13,518 bases of DNA from contig CANPWS010000019.1 of assembly GCA_947584955.1 (NCBI GenBank), positions 1 to 13,518 of the forward strand, read 5' to 3'. Source of the stretch: an uncultured Bacilli bacterium. Its GTDB lineage: Bacteria; Bacillota_I; Bacilli_A; RF39; UBA660. Positions 7,638 through 13,112 of the stretch are shown piece by piece. Position numbers and translations under genes: made by a program. The first letter of the stretch is position 1; every line of letters begins with the position of its first letter. The notes under the pieces were generated by a model. It was not told the origin of the DNA, ran no database searches, and saw only the letters and a list, made by a program, of their open reading frames with translations.

Positions 7638-8635
7638 AATTGTCGAGTTATTTAGAGAATAAAATATTTTATATTCTATTTCAAATATCAACCATCATTG
7701 TATTATCAGTTTTATTAGGTTTTGCTGAAATACCATTATTTTATATTGCTTTAATTGATATTATTTTATTAGTTCTACTAATTAGTTATTTATTTTGTGA
7801 TTATCATTTCCAAAAGAAAAAATATTTGCAAATTACTGATTTAGTTGATGCTTTAGATGAAAAGTATTTTATATCAGAGATAATTCCTAAAAGTAGTAAT
7901 GTAGAAAATAAGGCATATATCTATGCTTTAAAACAAGCAACAAAATCAATGAATGATAAGATAAGTAAATTGGAACAAGAAAATTTAGATTATCGAGAAT
8001 ATATAGAAAGTTTTGCTCATGAAATTAAAACACCAATTTCGGCATTATCTTTATCATTTGATAATAGTAAAGATAAAATATCAAAAAAAGAATTAAATAA
8101 AATTGATATGTATGTAGATCAGATTTTATATTATGCACGAAGTGAGAATCCAGAAAAAGATTATTTTATAAAAGAACTAAACTTATCCGATGTTATTCAT
8201 AAAGTTTTATTAAAATATAGGGTATATATACTGGATGAAAAAATATCAGTACAAGTGAATCATTTAGAAAAGAAAATATATAGTGATGAGAAATGGTTAA
8301 TATTCATTGTTTCACAAGTCATTCAAAATTCAATTAAATATATGAATAAGAAAGATAAAAGGATTGAGATAAATGCAAGTGAAAATAAAGATAATGTGAT
8401 ATTATCTATAAAGGACAATGGCTGTGGAATCAAAGATAGTGATTTATCTAGAGTATTTGAAAAGAGTTTTACTGGTAGTGATAGAACTAAATCAAAATCT
8501 ACTGGTATTGGTTTATATCTTTCTAAAAAGATTTGTAATAAGTTAGGACTTGAAATCAATATATATTCAAAGTACAAAGAAGGGACTAAAGTTGAAATTA
8601 TTTATCCGAAAAGTAATTTTAATAAAATGGATTAA
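7634..8635 (+). CDS. bceS: BceS-like intramembrane-sensing histidine kinase
   Basis: 333 residues. Two membrane segments (about 11-30 and 35-56) joined by a loop of only a few residues, the intramembrane-sensing layout, so the signal is expected to come from the BceAB transporter. DHp motif F-A-H-E-I-K-T-P with H129; N-box N232; complete G1 box D-N-G-C-G-I (261-266); G2 box G-I-G-L (291-294). F-E-K-S-F-T-G (275-281) is characteristic of BceS-type kinases. It follows the regulator with a 4-base overlap and ends at a terminator. The intact G1 box contrasts with the degenerate one in the kinase at 3177. Confidence 0.93.
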   Translation: MKLSSYLENKIFYILFQISTIIVLSVLLGFAEIPLFYIALIDIILLVLLISYLFCDYHFQKKKYLQITDLVDALDEKYFISEIIPKSSNVENKAYIYALKQATKSMNDKISKLEQENLDYREYIESFAHEIKTPISALSLSFDNSKDKISKKELNKIDMYVDQILYYARSENPEKDYFIKELNLSDVIHKVLLKYRVYILDEKISVQVNHLEKKIYSDEKWLIFIVSQVIQNSIKYMNKKDKRIEINASENKDNVILSIKDNGCGIKDSDLSRVFEKSFTGSDRTKSKSTGIGLYLSKKICNKLGLEINIYSKYKEGTKVEIIYPKSNFNKMD

Positions 8636-8659
8636 AGCTACTAATTTAGTAGTTTTTTT
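8635..8659 (+). terminator. Rho-independent terminator after the bceRS-like operon
   Basis: CTACT (8638-8642) pairs with AGTAG (8648-8652) around a 5-nt loop, extended outward by A-T and one G-T pair, followed by seven T. The arm begins right at the kinase stop codon. Confidence 0.75.
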
Positions 8660-8679
8660 AATTTCTATATTGTATGGTA

Positions 8680-8707
8680 TTGACAAACTGTTATAAAGTG
8701 TTATAAT
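8680..8707 (+). promoter_or_regulatory. Consensus sigma-A promoter of the GntR-ABC operon
   Basis: Perfect TTGACA (8680-8685), 16-bp spacer and perfect TATAAT (8702-8707). It is the only promoter in the window with both hexamers perfect, which fits an operon that is held off by a repressor and not one that needs an activator. Confidence 0.85.
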
Positions 8708-8720
8708 TAGAACATAACAG
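8688..8720 (+). promoter_or_regulatory. Probable GntR (YtrA-type) operator
   Basis: A 16-bp near-palindrome at 8699-8714, TGTT-A-TAATTA-G-AACA (7 of 8 pairs match), spans the -10 box. Related half-sites surround it: TGTTATAA occurs twice 10 bp apart (8689 and 8699), and CTGTTAT (8688-8694) mirrors ATAACAG (8714-8720). Binding would block RNA polymerase, so autorepression by the first gene of the operon is the simplest model. Confidence 0.7.
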
Positions 8721-8741
8721 ATGAAACAGTGAGGTGAAAAA

Positions 8742-9119
8742 ATGAATATTATTATTACTAATAGTAGTGGTATTCCAATATTTGAACAAATAGAGAATGC
8801 CATAAAAGAAGCAATTTTTTCTAACGAACTTAAAGAAGGAGAAATGTTACCATCTGTAAGAAGTTTAGCCAATGATTTGAAAATAAGTTTTTTGACTGTT
8901 AAACGTGCTTATGATGAATTAGAAAAAGCAGGTTTTATTAAAACAGTGCAAGGAAAAGGAAGCTATGTATCACCTAAAAATTTGGATTTAATCAAAGAAG
9001 AGAAATTAAAAGAAGTTCAGGATTATATAGAAAAGATTTATGAAGTATCTAAACTTTCTAATATTTCTAAAGAGGAAATTAGTGAATTATTTAAAATGAT
9101 TTTTGAGGAGGAATTGTAG
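8742..9119 (+). CDS. YtrA-subfamily GntR transcriptional repressor
   Basis: 125 residues. N-terminal winged helix (about 10-78) with P-I-F-E-Q-I, G-E-M-L-P-S-V-R-S-L-A, V-K-R-A-Y-D-E-L-E and G-K-G-S-Y-V, all standard for GntR proteins. The short C-terminal part (about 80-125) is helical and lacks a ligand-binding FadR or HutC domain, which defines the YtrA group. Such regulators usually control an adjacent ABC transporter induced by cell-wall antibiotics or membrane-active peptides. ATG at 8742 follows GTGAGGTG. The stop codon touches the ATG of the ATPase gene, with no gap. Confidence 0.92.
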   Translation: MNIIITNSSGIPIFEQIENAIKEAIFSNELKEGEMLPSVRSLANDLKISFLTVKRAYDELEKAGFIKTVQGKGSYVSPKNLDLIKEEKLKEVQDYIEKIYEVSKLSNISKEEISELFKMIFEEEL

Positions 9120-9974
9120 ATGAATAATATTGAAATTAAAAATGTTACTAAAAAGTATGATGGATTTTTATTAGACAAAATAAGTTTTGATGTTCCAGCT
9201 GGCTCTATTGTAGGTTTAATTGGGGAAAACGGTGCTGGTAAAACGACAACAATTAAGTCAATATTAAATATTATAAAATCAGAAGGTACTGTAAAAATAT
9301 TTAATAAAGATATTAATCAAAATGAAAAAGAAATAAAACAAAATATTGGTGTAGTATTAGATGATAGTTTCTTATCTACTTATCTAACACCTAAATATAT
9401 AAATTCAGTTATGAAAGAGTTTTATAAAAACTGGGATGAAGAAAAATACAATAAATTGTTAAAGCAATTTGGTTTACCAAGTGACAAATTAATTAAAGAT
9501 TTTTCAAGTGGTATGAAGATGAAATTAAAAATTGCAACAGCTATTTCACATAATCCAAAACTTTTAATACTAGATGAGCCTACAAGTGGATTAGATCCTG
9601 TTGTTAGAAATGAAATACTTGATATATTTAGAAAATATATTGAAGAAGATGAAACAAGATCAATTTTATTATCTTCACACATCACTACTGATTTAGAACA
9701 TATTTCTGATTATATAATTTTTATTGATAGAGGTAAAACAATTTTAAATGTTCCAACAAATGAATTGTTAGAAAATTATGGTATTATTAAATGTAGTAAA
9801 GAAGAGTTTGCAAAGATTTCTGAAGATGATTATATCAGTTATAGAAAAAGTAAATATCAATATGAGGTACTTACATCGGATAAGAATAAGATTAAAAAGA
9901 AATATAATATTAGTTCAATAGATAAGCCATCTATTGAAGATATAATGTTATTTTATATAAGAGGAGAAAGATAG
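9120..9974 (+). CDS. YtrB-like ABC transporter ATPase
   Basis: 284 residues. Walker A G-E-N-G-A-G-K-T at 35-42, signature F-S-S-G-M at 128-132, Walker B L-L-I-L-D-E-P at 148-154, switch His 187. The Q-loop glutamine is replaced by Asp (G-V-V-L-D-D, about 81), as is common in YtrB-like ATPases. It is translated directly after the repressor gene, using GAGGAGG (9105-9111) inside the repressor's last codons. It should pair with the permease at 9977 as an ABC-2 exporter. It is clearly different from the E-loop ATPase at 1408 and the BceA-like one at 4192. Confidence 0.92.
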   Translation: MNNIEIKNVTKKYDGFLLDKISFDVPAGSIVGLIGENGAGKTTTIKSILNIIKSEGTVKIFNKDINQNEKEIKQNIGVVLDDSFLSTYLTPKYINSVMKEFYKNWDEEKYNKLLKQFGLPSDKLIKDFSSGMKMKLKIATAISHNPKLLILDEPTSGLDPVVRNEILDIFRKYIEEDETRSILLSSHITTDLEHISDYIIFIDRGKTILNVPTNELLENYGIIKCSKEEFAKISEDDYISYRKSKYQYEVLTSDKNKIKKKYNISSIDKPSIEDIMLFYIRGER

Positions 9975-9976
9975 TT

Positions 9977-10651
9977 ATGATAAAAGGATTATTAAAAAAG
10001 GACTTATACAATTTAGCAAGTTATAAAACCACATTAATTATTGTTGTATTGTTTTGTGGTATTGCGATAATCGGTACTGATGCAATATACTGGGGTTCAG
10101 TAGTGATTGGAATTATAGTTGGTATGATTTCTTTATCAACATTTAGCTATGATGAAATGTCAAAATCTAATAAATATATTTTAACTTTACCAGTTACTAG
10201 AAAAGAAATTGTTTTAGAAAAATATGTTTTGGCTATTGGAGCAACTATCTTAGGTGGGATACTTGGGTTTATAGTAACATTATTAGTTGGTAATGTTATG
10301 AATTATTTAAGACCAGATAATTTGATAGATATAAACATTGAAACATTACTTGCTACATCTGTTGGAGGAATGTTTGGCATTTCTTTAATTCAGTCAATTC
10401 AAATTCCTAGTATCTTTAAATGGGGTGCTGAAAAAGGTAGAATACAAATGTTTATAGTATTATTTGTTCTAGTTATAATTGGAGCAATTGCAGGATTTCT
10501 TTTAAAGCAAGCAGGATTAAGTGTAGATATTGAAAAGTTAGAAAATATATTAAATAATTTCGGCTTAGTTGCACTTATTTTGCTATCATGTTTAATGTAT
10601 TTTATAAGTTATAAAATTTCTTATAAGATATATAAAAATAAAGAAGAGTAA
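9977..10651 (+). CDS. ABC-2 transporter permease (ABC2_membrane_5-like)
   Basis: 224 residues with about six membrane segments (18-33, 39-56, 85-107, 123-143, 157-177, 195-213). The cytoplasmic stretch T-L-P-V-T-R-K-E-I-V-L-E-K-Y (70-83) between TM2 and TM3 is a hallmark of this family, commonly encoded after a YtrA-type repressor and an ATPase. ATG at 9977 is two bases after the ATPase stop and is preceded by AGAGGAG. Staphylococcal PmtR-PmtABCD is a related arrangement, which makes a role against membrane-active peptides reasonable, but this is inference. Confidence 0.85.
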   Translation: MIKGLLKKDLYNLASYKTTLIIVVLFCGIAIIGTDAIYWGSVVIGIIVGMISLSTFSYDEMSKSNKYILTLPVTRKEIVLEKYVLAIGATILGGILGFIVTLLVGNVMNYLRPDNLIDINIETLLATSVGGMFGISLIQSIQIPSIFKWGAEKGRIQMFIVLFVLVIIGAIAGFLLKQAGLSVDIEKLENILNNFGLVALILLSCLMYFISYKISYKIYKNKEE

Positions 10652-10653
10652 TG

Positions 10654-10689
10654 AAGACTCGGTTATTTAATTTCCGAGTCTTTTCTTTT
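10654..10689 (+). terminator. Rho-independent terminator between convergent genes
   Basis: AAGACTCGG (10654-10662) pairs perfectly with CCGAGTCTT (10674-10682) over an 11-nt loop, then TTCTTTT. It serves the + strand operon. It overlaps the last codons of the convergent XRE gene; in that direction the trailing T-tract is poor. Confidence 0.88.
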
Positions 10690-11112
10690 GCCACAAAGCC
10701 AATCAATAGATACTTTATAATGTTTCGCAAATTCAATTAAAGCATAGGTATGAATATACATTTTACCTAATTCACATTTAGAGTAGTTTGATTGATCTAC
10801 ATTGATGATATTTGCAACCTTTTCTTGAGTATGCTTATTTTTAGTTCTTATTTCCTTTAAATTATTACCTAAAACACTTTTATCAATTTTATCATTGATA
10901 ACATCATATTTTTTGGTATTAGTAAGCCCACAAATATAATCTAAACTCACACCATAATAATTGCAAAAATCATTTAGTTTTGGGAGAATAATAGCATCAA
11001 GCCCATTTTCCCATCCAGCATAAGTTGATCTACTTACACCTAAAATACCAGCAAGTTCTTTCTGTGTATTCCCAAAGTAAGTTCTTATGTCTTTCATTCT
11101 TTCATATATCAT
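10663..11112 (-). CDS. XRE-family regulator with two HTH domains
   Basis: 149 residues made of two tandem helix-turn-helix domains: about 6-63 (T-Q-K-E-L-A-G-I-L-G-V-S-R-S-T-Y-A-G-W-E-N-G, ending S-L-D-Y-I-C-G-L) and 84-141 (T-Q-E-K-V-A-N-I-I-N-V-D-Q-S-N-Y-S-K-C-E, ending S-I-D-W-L-C-G-K). Most XRE repressors have a single domain; tandem ones can bind two half-sites per chain. ATG at 11112 is supported by AGAGGTG seven bases upstream on the - strand. It is the only - strand gene, is divergent from the small membrane-protein gene, and marks the start of a segment with phage or mobile-element flavour. It probably controls that divergent region and perhaps the promoters near 12164. Confidence 0.9.
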   Translation of the reverse strand: MIYERMKDIRTYFGNTQKELAGILGVSRSTYAGWENGLDAIILPKLNDFCNYYGVSLDYICGLTNTKKYDVINDKIDKSVLGNNLKEIRTKNKHTQEKVANIINVDQSNYSKCELGKMYIHTYALIEFAKHYKVSIDWLCGKRKDSEIK

Positions 11113-11116
11113 ATAA

Positions 11117-11170
11117 CGACACCTCTAATATAATTTTCCCATTTAAAATAGAAATATTTAAAAAGTGTCG
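11117..11170. promoter_or_regulatory. Inverted CGACAC / GTGTCG pair in the divergent intergenic region
   Basis: CGACAC (11117-11122) lies in the leader of the XRE gene and GTGTCG (11165-11170) lies upstream of the divergent gene's -10, 42 bases apart. The second is followed by GGTGT, a partial repeat. They are candidate XRE half-sites; no binding evidence is available. Confidence 0.35.
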
Positions 11171-11188
11171 GTGTATTACCTAAAAACG

Positions 11189-11197
11189 TGATATAAT
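11189..11197 (+). promoter_or_regulatory. Extended -10 promoter for the small membrane-protein gene
   Basis: TGATATAAT, 23 bases before the GTG start at 11220. There is no recognisable -35. The GTGTCG half-site lies about 20 bases upstream, positioned to repress or activate. Confidence 0.6.
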
Positions 11198-11219
11198 AAG
11201 AACAGAAAGGAAGGATATA

Positions 11220-11528
11220 GTGTATTATTTAGATTTTAAAGATTACGTTCGAATTGTATTAAAATCCTTACTTGCATCATTAATAATAGTTCCCATTTTT
11301 CTTGAAATTTGTTTCTTAATAAAAACTAATATAGATTTTTCTTATTTTGTTTGTGATTCATGTGATATTCCGAGAGATTTAGCAATATCAGTTATGAGTA
11401 TGGGGTTTGCTAATAATATGATATTTTTATTGAGTGTTTTTGAATTTGGAGTTATTTATTACTTATTTACTAAAATTAAAATGACAAAAATCTATACTAT
11501 TGTTTGGGAATTTATGACAAATTTATGA
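11220..11528 (+). CDS. Small two-TM protein of unknown function
   Basis: 102 residues from a GTG start preceded by AAAGGAAGGA. Two membrane segments (about 12-34 and 66-86) are joined by a loop of about 30 residues carrying a C-D-S-C motif (C45, C48) that could bind metal or form a disulfide. I do not recognise a family. It is transcribed divergently from the tandem-HTH regulator, which suggests co-regulation. The spacing, Shine-Dalgarno and promoter make it a real gene. It ends with TGA. Confidence 0.65.
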   Translation: MYYLDFKDYVRIVLKSLLASLIIVPIFLEICFLIKTNIDFSYFVCDSCDIPRDLAISVMSMGFANNMIFLLSVFEFGVIYYLFTKIKMTKIYTIVWEFMTNL

Positions 11529-11534
11529 AATGGG

Positions 11535-11563
11535 TTATAAATATCATATTTATGTGGTACAAT
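11535..11563 (+). promoter_or_regulatory. Extended -10 promoter for the gene at 11614
   Basis: TGGTACAAT (11555-11563) is an extended -10; a weak -35 (TTATAA, 11535-11540) sits 17 bp upstream of the hexamer. The expected transcript has a leader of roughly 45 bases before the ATG. Confidence 0.55.
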
Positions 11564-11613
11564 TATTTACATAAGTCCAAATTAGTATTTGTGTAGTGAA
11601 AAGAGGATTTAGT

Positions 11614-12096
11614 ATGCTAGAAGAAAAAAGAAAAAATATATTCAACTTGATGAAAGAATTACAAGATAAGCAACATAAGGAATTACACGAAGTAATATCA
11701 AAAATAGATAATGAAGTTAATTCAGATGATTTTTCACAAAATCATAGTAATAGGGATTTGAAAGATGTTTATATATTTAAAGATGATATTAATAAAGGTA
11801 ATATCTCCTTTGGGTTATACTTAATAAATTATGAACACACCGATCCTATTGCTTTAGATAAAGATTATCAGCCGTTACCTTTAAATAAGAGATTATTATT
11901 TGAGTACGGTGCAGTTGTATCGTTCCCAGTTGGCAATTATGATTTAGATATTTCTGGAGTATTTGGTGGTATTGAGGAAGATAAAGAAACTGCAATAAAT
12001 AAATACAATCAATTAAGACAATATATAAATATGATGTCTGAAGAAAAACTTTTAGATGCTATTGAAAAAAACATTTTAAAAGAGTTAAATTGTTAA
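11614..12096 (+). CDS. Hypothetical cytoplasmic protein, 160 residues
   Basis: No family recognised. The protein is acidic and soluble, without signal peptide or membrane segments. Residues 1-40 are charged and helical, probably coiled coil (M-L-E-E-K-R-K-N-I-F and on). The middle (about 50-125) looks like beta-strand sequence with aromatic and Gly residues, including F-E-Y-G-A-V-V-S-F-P-V-G and S-G-V-F-G-G. The C-terminal 35 residues are helical again. ATG at 11614 is chosen because AGAGGA (11602-11607) is correctly spaced; the in-frame GTG at 11596 precedes that site. It has its own promoter and is followed by no clear terminator, only an A/T-only inverted repeat. Confidence 0.65.
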   Translation: MLEEKRKNIFNLMKELQDKQHKELHEVISKIDNEVNSDDFSQNHSNRDLKDVYIFKDDINKGNISFGLYLINYEHTDPIALDKDYQPLPLNKRLLFEYGAVVSFPVGNYDLDISGVFGGIEEDKETAINKYNQLRQYINMMSEEKLLDAIEKNILKELNC

Positions 12097-12117
12097 AAAA
12101 GTGGTTATTTTAAAAGC

Positions 12118-12160
12118 GACATAAAAAAAGCATAAAACGACATGAAATAGACATGAAATA
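12118..12160 (+). repeat. Four helically phased CATRAAA repeats upstream of a strong promoter
   Basis: CATAAAA, CATAAAA, CATGAAA and CATGAAA begin at 12120, 12131, 12141 and 12152, spaced 11, 10 and 11 bp, one turn of the helix each. The last two lie in a perfect 11-bp tandem repeat, GACATGAAATA (12139-12149 and 12150-12160). The array stops three bases before the -35 of the promoter at 12164. Such phasing is typical of direct-repeat activator sites or of A-tract curved DNA. Confidence 0.7.
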
Positions 12161-12161
12161 A

Positions 12162-12183
12162 ACTTGACTCCATCTTGTCAAGT
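12162..12183 (+). promoter_or_regulatory. Inverted repeat operator over the -35 and spacer
   Basis: ACTTGAC (12162-12168) and GTCAAGT (12177-12183) form a perfect 7-bp inverted repeat separated by 8 bases. It covers the -35 and most of the spacer of the promoter at 12164. Its size suits an XRE-type repressor dimer; the regulator at 10663 is the only candidate in view. Confidence 0.6.
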
Positions 12184-12191
12184 GGTATAAT
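12164..12191 (+). promoter_or_regulatory. Strong promoter P1 (TTGACT, 16 bp, extended TGG-TATAAT)
   Basis: TTGACT (12164-12169), 16-bp spacer, TATAAT (12186-12191) with TGG in front. Transcription should begin near 12198, only a few bases before the hairpin at 12201. The primary transcript would be about 55 nt unless read-through occurs. Confidence 0.8.
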
Positions 12192-12200
12192 AATGTAAAA

Positions 12201-12254
12201 TAAACAAATTATGCAAAGAGAGAGATTATTTCTTTGCTTTTTGTTTATTTTTTT
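12201..12254 (+). terminator. Two-part hairpin with T-tract directly after P1
   Basis: Outer stem TAAACAAA (12201-12208) with TTTGTTTA (12240-12247); inner stem GCAAAGA (12213-12219) with TCTTTGC (12231-12237); seven T at 12248-12254. Both stems are perfect. It starts about four bases after the expected transcription start, so it is either an attenuator or the end of a very small RNA. Confidence 0.8.
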
Positions 12255-12265
12255 AATAAAAACTA

Positions 12266-12294
12266 TTGACACTTATTTCTAAAACCATTAGAAT
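12266..12294 (+). promoter_or_regulatory. Promoter P2 (TTGACA, 17 bp, TAGAAT)
   Basis: Perfect -35 TTGACA (12266-12271), optimal 17-bp spacer and TAGAAT (12289-12294), one base from consensus. It lies 11 bases after the P1 terminator. Transcription would begin near 12301 and run about 120 nt to the hairpin ending at 12420. No open frame with a Shine-Dalgarno is seen in that stretch. Confidence 0.75.
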
Positions 12295-12356
12295 ATAAGG
12301 CAATTTATTTGTTGATGTAATGGCAGATGCTATTATTAATAAAATTTAGAGTTGTT

Positions 12357-12420
12357 AGGGTAGAAAAAGCAGTATCATTTCTATTTTGAGAACAGTTACT
12401 GACTTTTTCGCCCTTTTTTT
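12357..12420 (+). terminator. Long hairpin terminator or attenuator before the small ORF
   Basis: AGGG (12357-12360) pairs with CCCT (12411-12414), AAAAAG (12364-12369) with CTTTTT (12403-12408), and CAGTA (12370-12374) with TACTG (12397-12401), leaving small internal loops and a 22-nt terminal loop. Seven T follow at 12414-12420. The small ORF starts 19 bases later without a clear promoter between, so P2 transcripts must pass this hairpin to express it. Confidence 0.75.
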
Positions 12421-12438
12421 ATGAAATGAGGTTATAAG

Positions 12439-12564
12439 ATGATTTCTAGTAAAAAAGGATGTTCTTCAGCAGGCTGTTTAAGTGTAAATAGTTGCTATAA
12501 TAATGCGAGTATTTTTAAAGTCTCTAAAAATAACGTATTAAGAATTATAAAGAGAGAAAGTTAA
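12439..12564 (+). CDS. Small Cys-containing ORF, 41 residues
   Basis: ATG at 12439 with a GAGG Shine-Dalgarno (12428-12431) seven bases upstream. The peptide is basic and has three Cys in its first half (C8, C13, C19, in K-K-G-C-S-S-A-G-C and V-N-S-C-Y-N-N) and a basic C-terminus (R-I-I-K-R-E-S). I do not recognise it. Its stop codon lies inside the left part of the hairpin at 12549, which stands before the ArpU-like gene, so it could be a leader peptide that controls that gene by attenuation. A structural or exported peptide is also possible. TGCTATAAT at 12493-12501 inside the ORF resembles an extended -10 and might give the downstream gene a second promoter. Confidence 0.5.
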   Translation: MISSKKGCSSAGCLSVNSCYNNASIFKVSKNNVLRIIKRES

Positions 12565-12600
12565 GGGCTTTTGCACCTCTAATTTTCTCTCTTTTATTTT
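12549..12600 (+). terminator. Hairpin overlapping the small ORF, before the ArpU-like gene
   Basis: AAAGAGAGAAA (12549-12559) pairs perfectly with TTTCTCTCTTT (12584-12594), and pairing continues inward with T-A, T-A, A-T and G-C pairs around 12561-12580. T-rich sequence follows to 12600. The left arm is the last four codons of the small ORF, so a ribosome finishing it would cover that arm. Confidence 0.75.
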
Positions 12601-12620
12601 ATATTGAAAGGGTGGTTACT

Positions 12621-13112
12621 TTGAATACAAATTATGAACAATGTTACGAAGAAGAATATGCAGACAATTTTACATTAACAAAAGAAGAAATGGTAGGCTA
12701 TGATATACTAGCGACTTATGAAAAAGTTATAGAAAAGTTAAGAGAACTAAAAATAGCTAGAAATAAGTTTATTAATGGCTATCATGTTAGATTAACTGCT
12801 AATTATAGACCAAGATTAGAACAATTCTCTAATAATGTTTCTGACCCTGTTGGTAAAGCAGTTGAATATAAACTTGATAGTGAGCAAGCCTATAATGAGT
12901 TTAATATTCAACTTAACAAATTATACTCTACAATGTCCAAAGAAGAAAATGCTTATATTAATGATTGTTTATTATGTGGTAAATCAGAAGCATCATTAAG
13001 GGCTAAATTTGATTTAGGTAGAGAAGCATTTAATACTATTAAGAATAGTGCAATTATTAGATTTGGTATCTATAATACTTGGAATTGTTACTATATATTT
13101 TTCAGCATTTAG
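12621..13112 (+). CDS. ArpU/RinA-like phage-type transcriptional regulator, altered C-terminus
   Basis: 163 residues from the TTG at 12621, chosen because AAGGGTGG (12607-12614) is six bases upstream; the GTG at 12612 overlaps that site. The layout resembles ArpU/RinA late-gene activators of Gram-positive phages: helical N-terminal half with K-L-R-E-L-K (39-44) and R-L-T-A-N-Y-R-P-R-L (57-66), then S-K-E-E-N-A-Y-I (106-113) and a sigma-region-4-like HTH at about 117-148 (C-G-K-S-E-A-S-L-R-A-K-F, ending N-S-A-I-I-R-F-G). After residue 149 the sequence (Y-N-T-W-N-C-Y-Y-I-F-F-S-I) is not family-like: this DNA codes for a permease in another frame. The true C-terminus therefore appears lost in a rearrangement. 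Recognition rests on pattern, so the family is likely, not certain. Confidence 0.65.
   Translation: MNTNYEQCYEEEYADNFTLTKEEMVGYDILATYEKVIEKLRELKIARNKFINGYHVRLTANYRPRLEQFSNNVSDPVGKAVEYKLDSEQAYNEFNIQLNKLYSTMSKEENAYINDCLLCGKSEASLRAKFDLGREAFNTIKNSAIIRFGIYNTWNCYYIFFSI

Noticed and set aside
12097..12115. TTAAAA / TTTTAA inverted repeat after the 160-residue protein as a terminator
   Set aside because: The stem is made only of A-T pairs and has no T-tract, so it is too weak to support.
12301..12350. A nine-codon ORF (M-A-D-A-I-I-N-K-I) in the P2 leader, which recalls the start of type I toxins
   Set aside because: No Shine-Dalgarno, no membrane-spanning continuation and no antisense promoter evident; too short to support.
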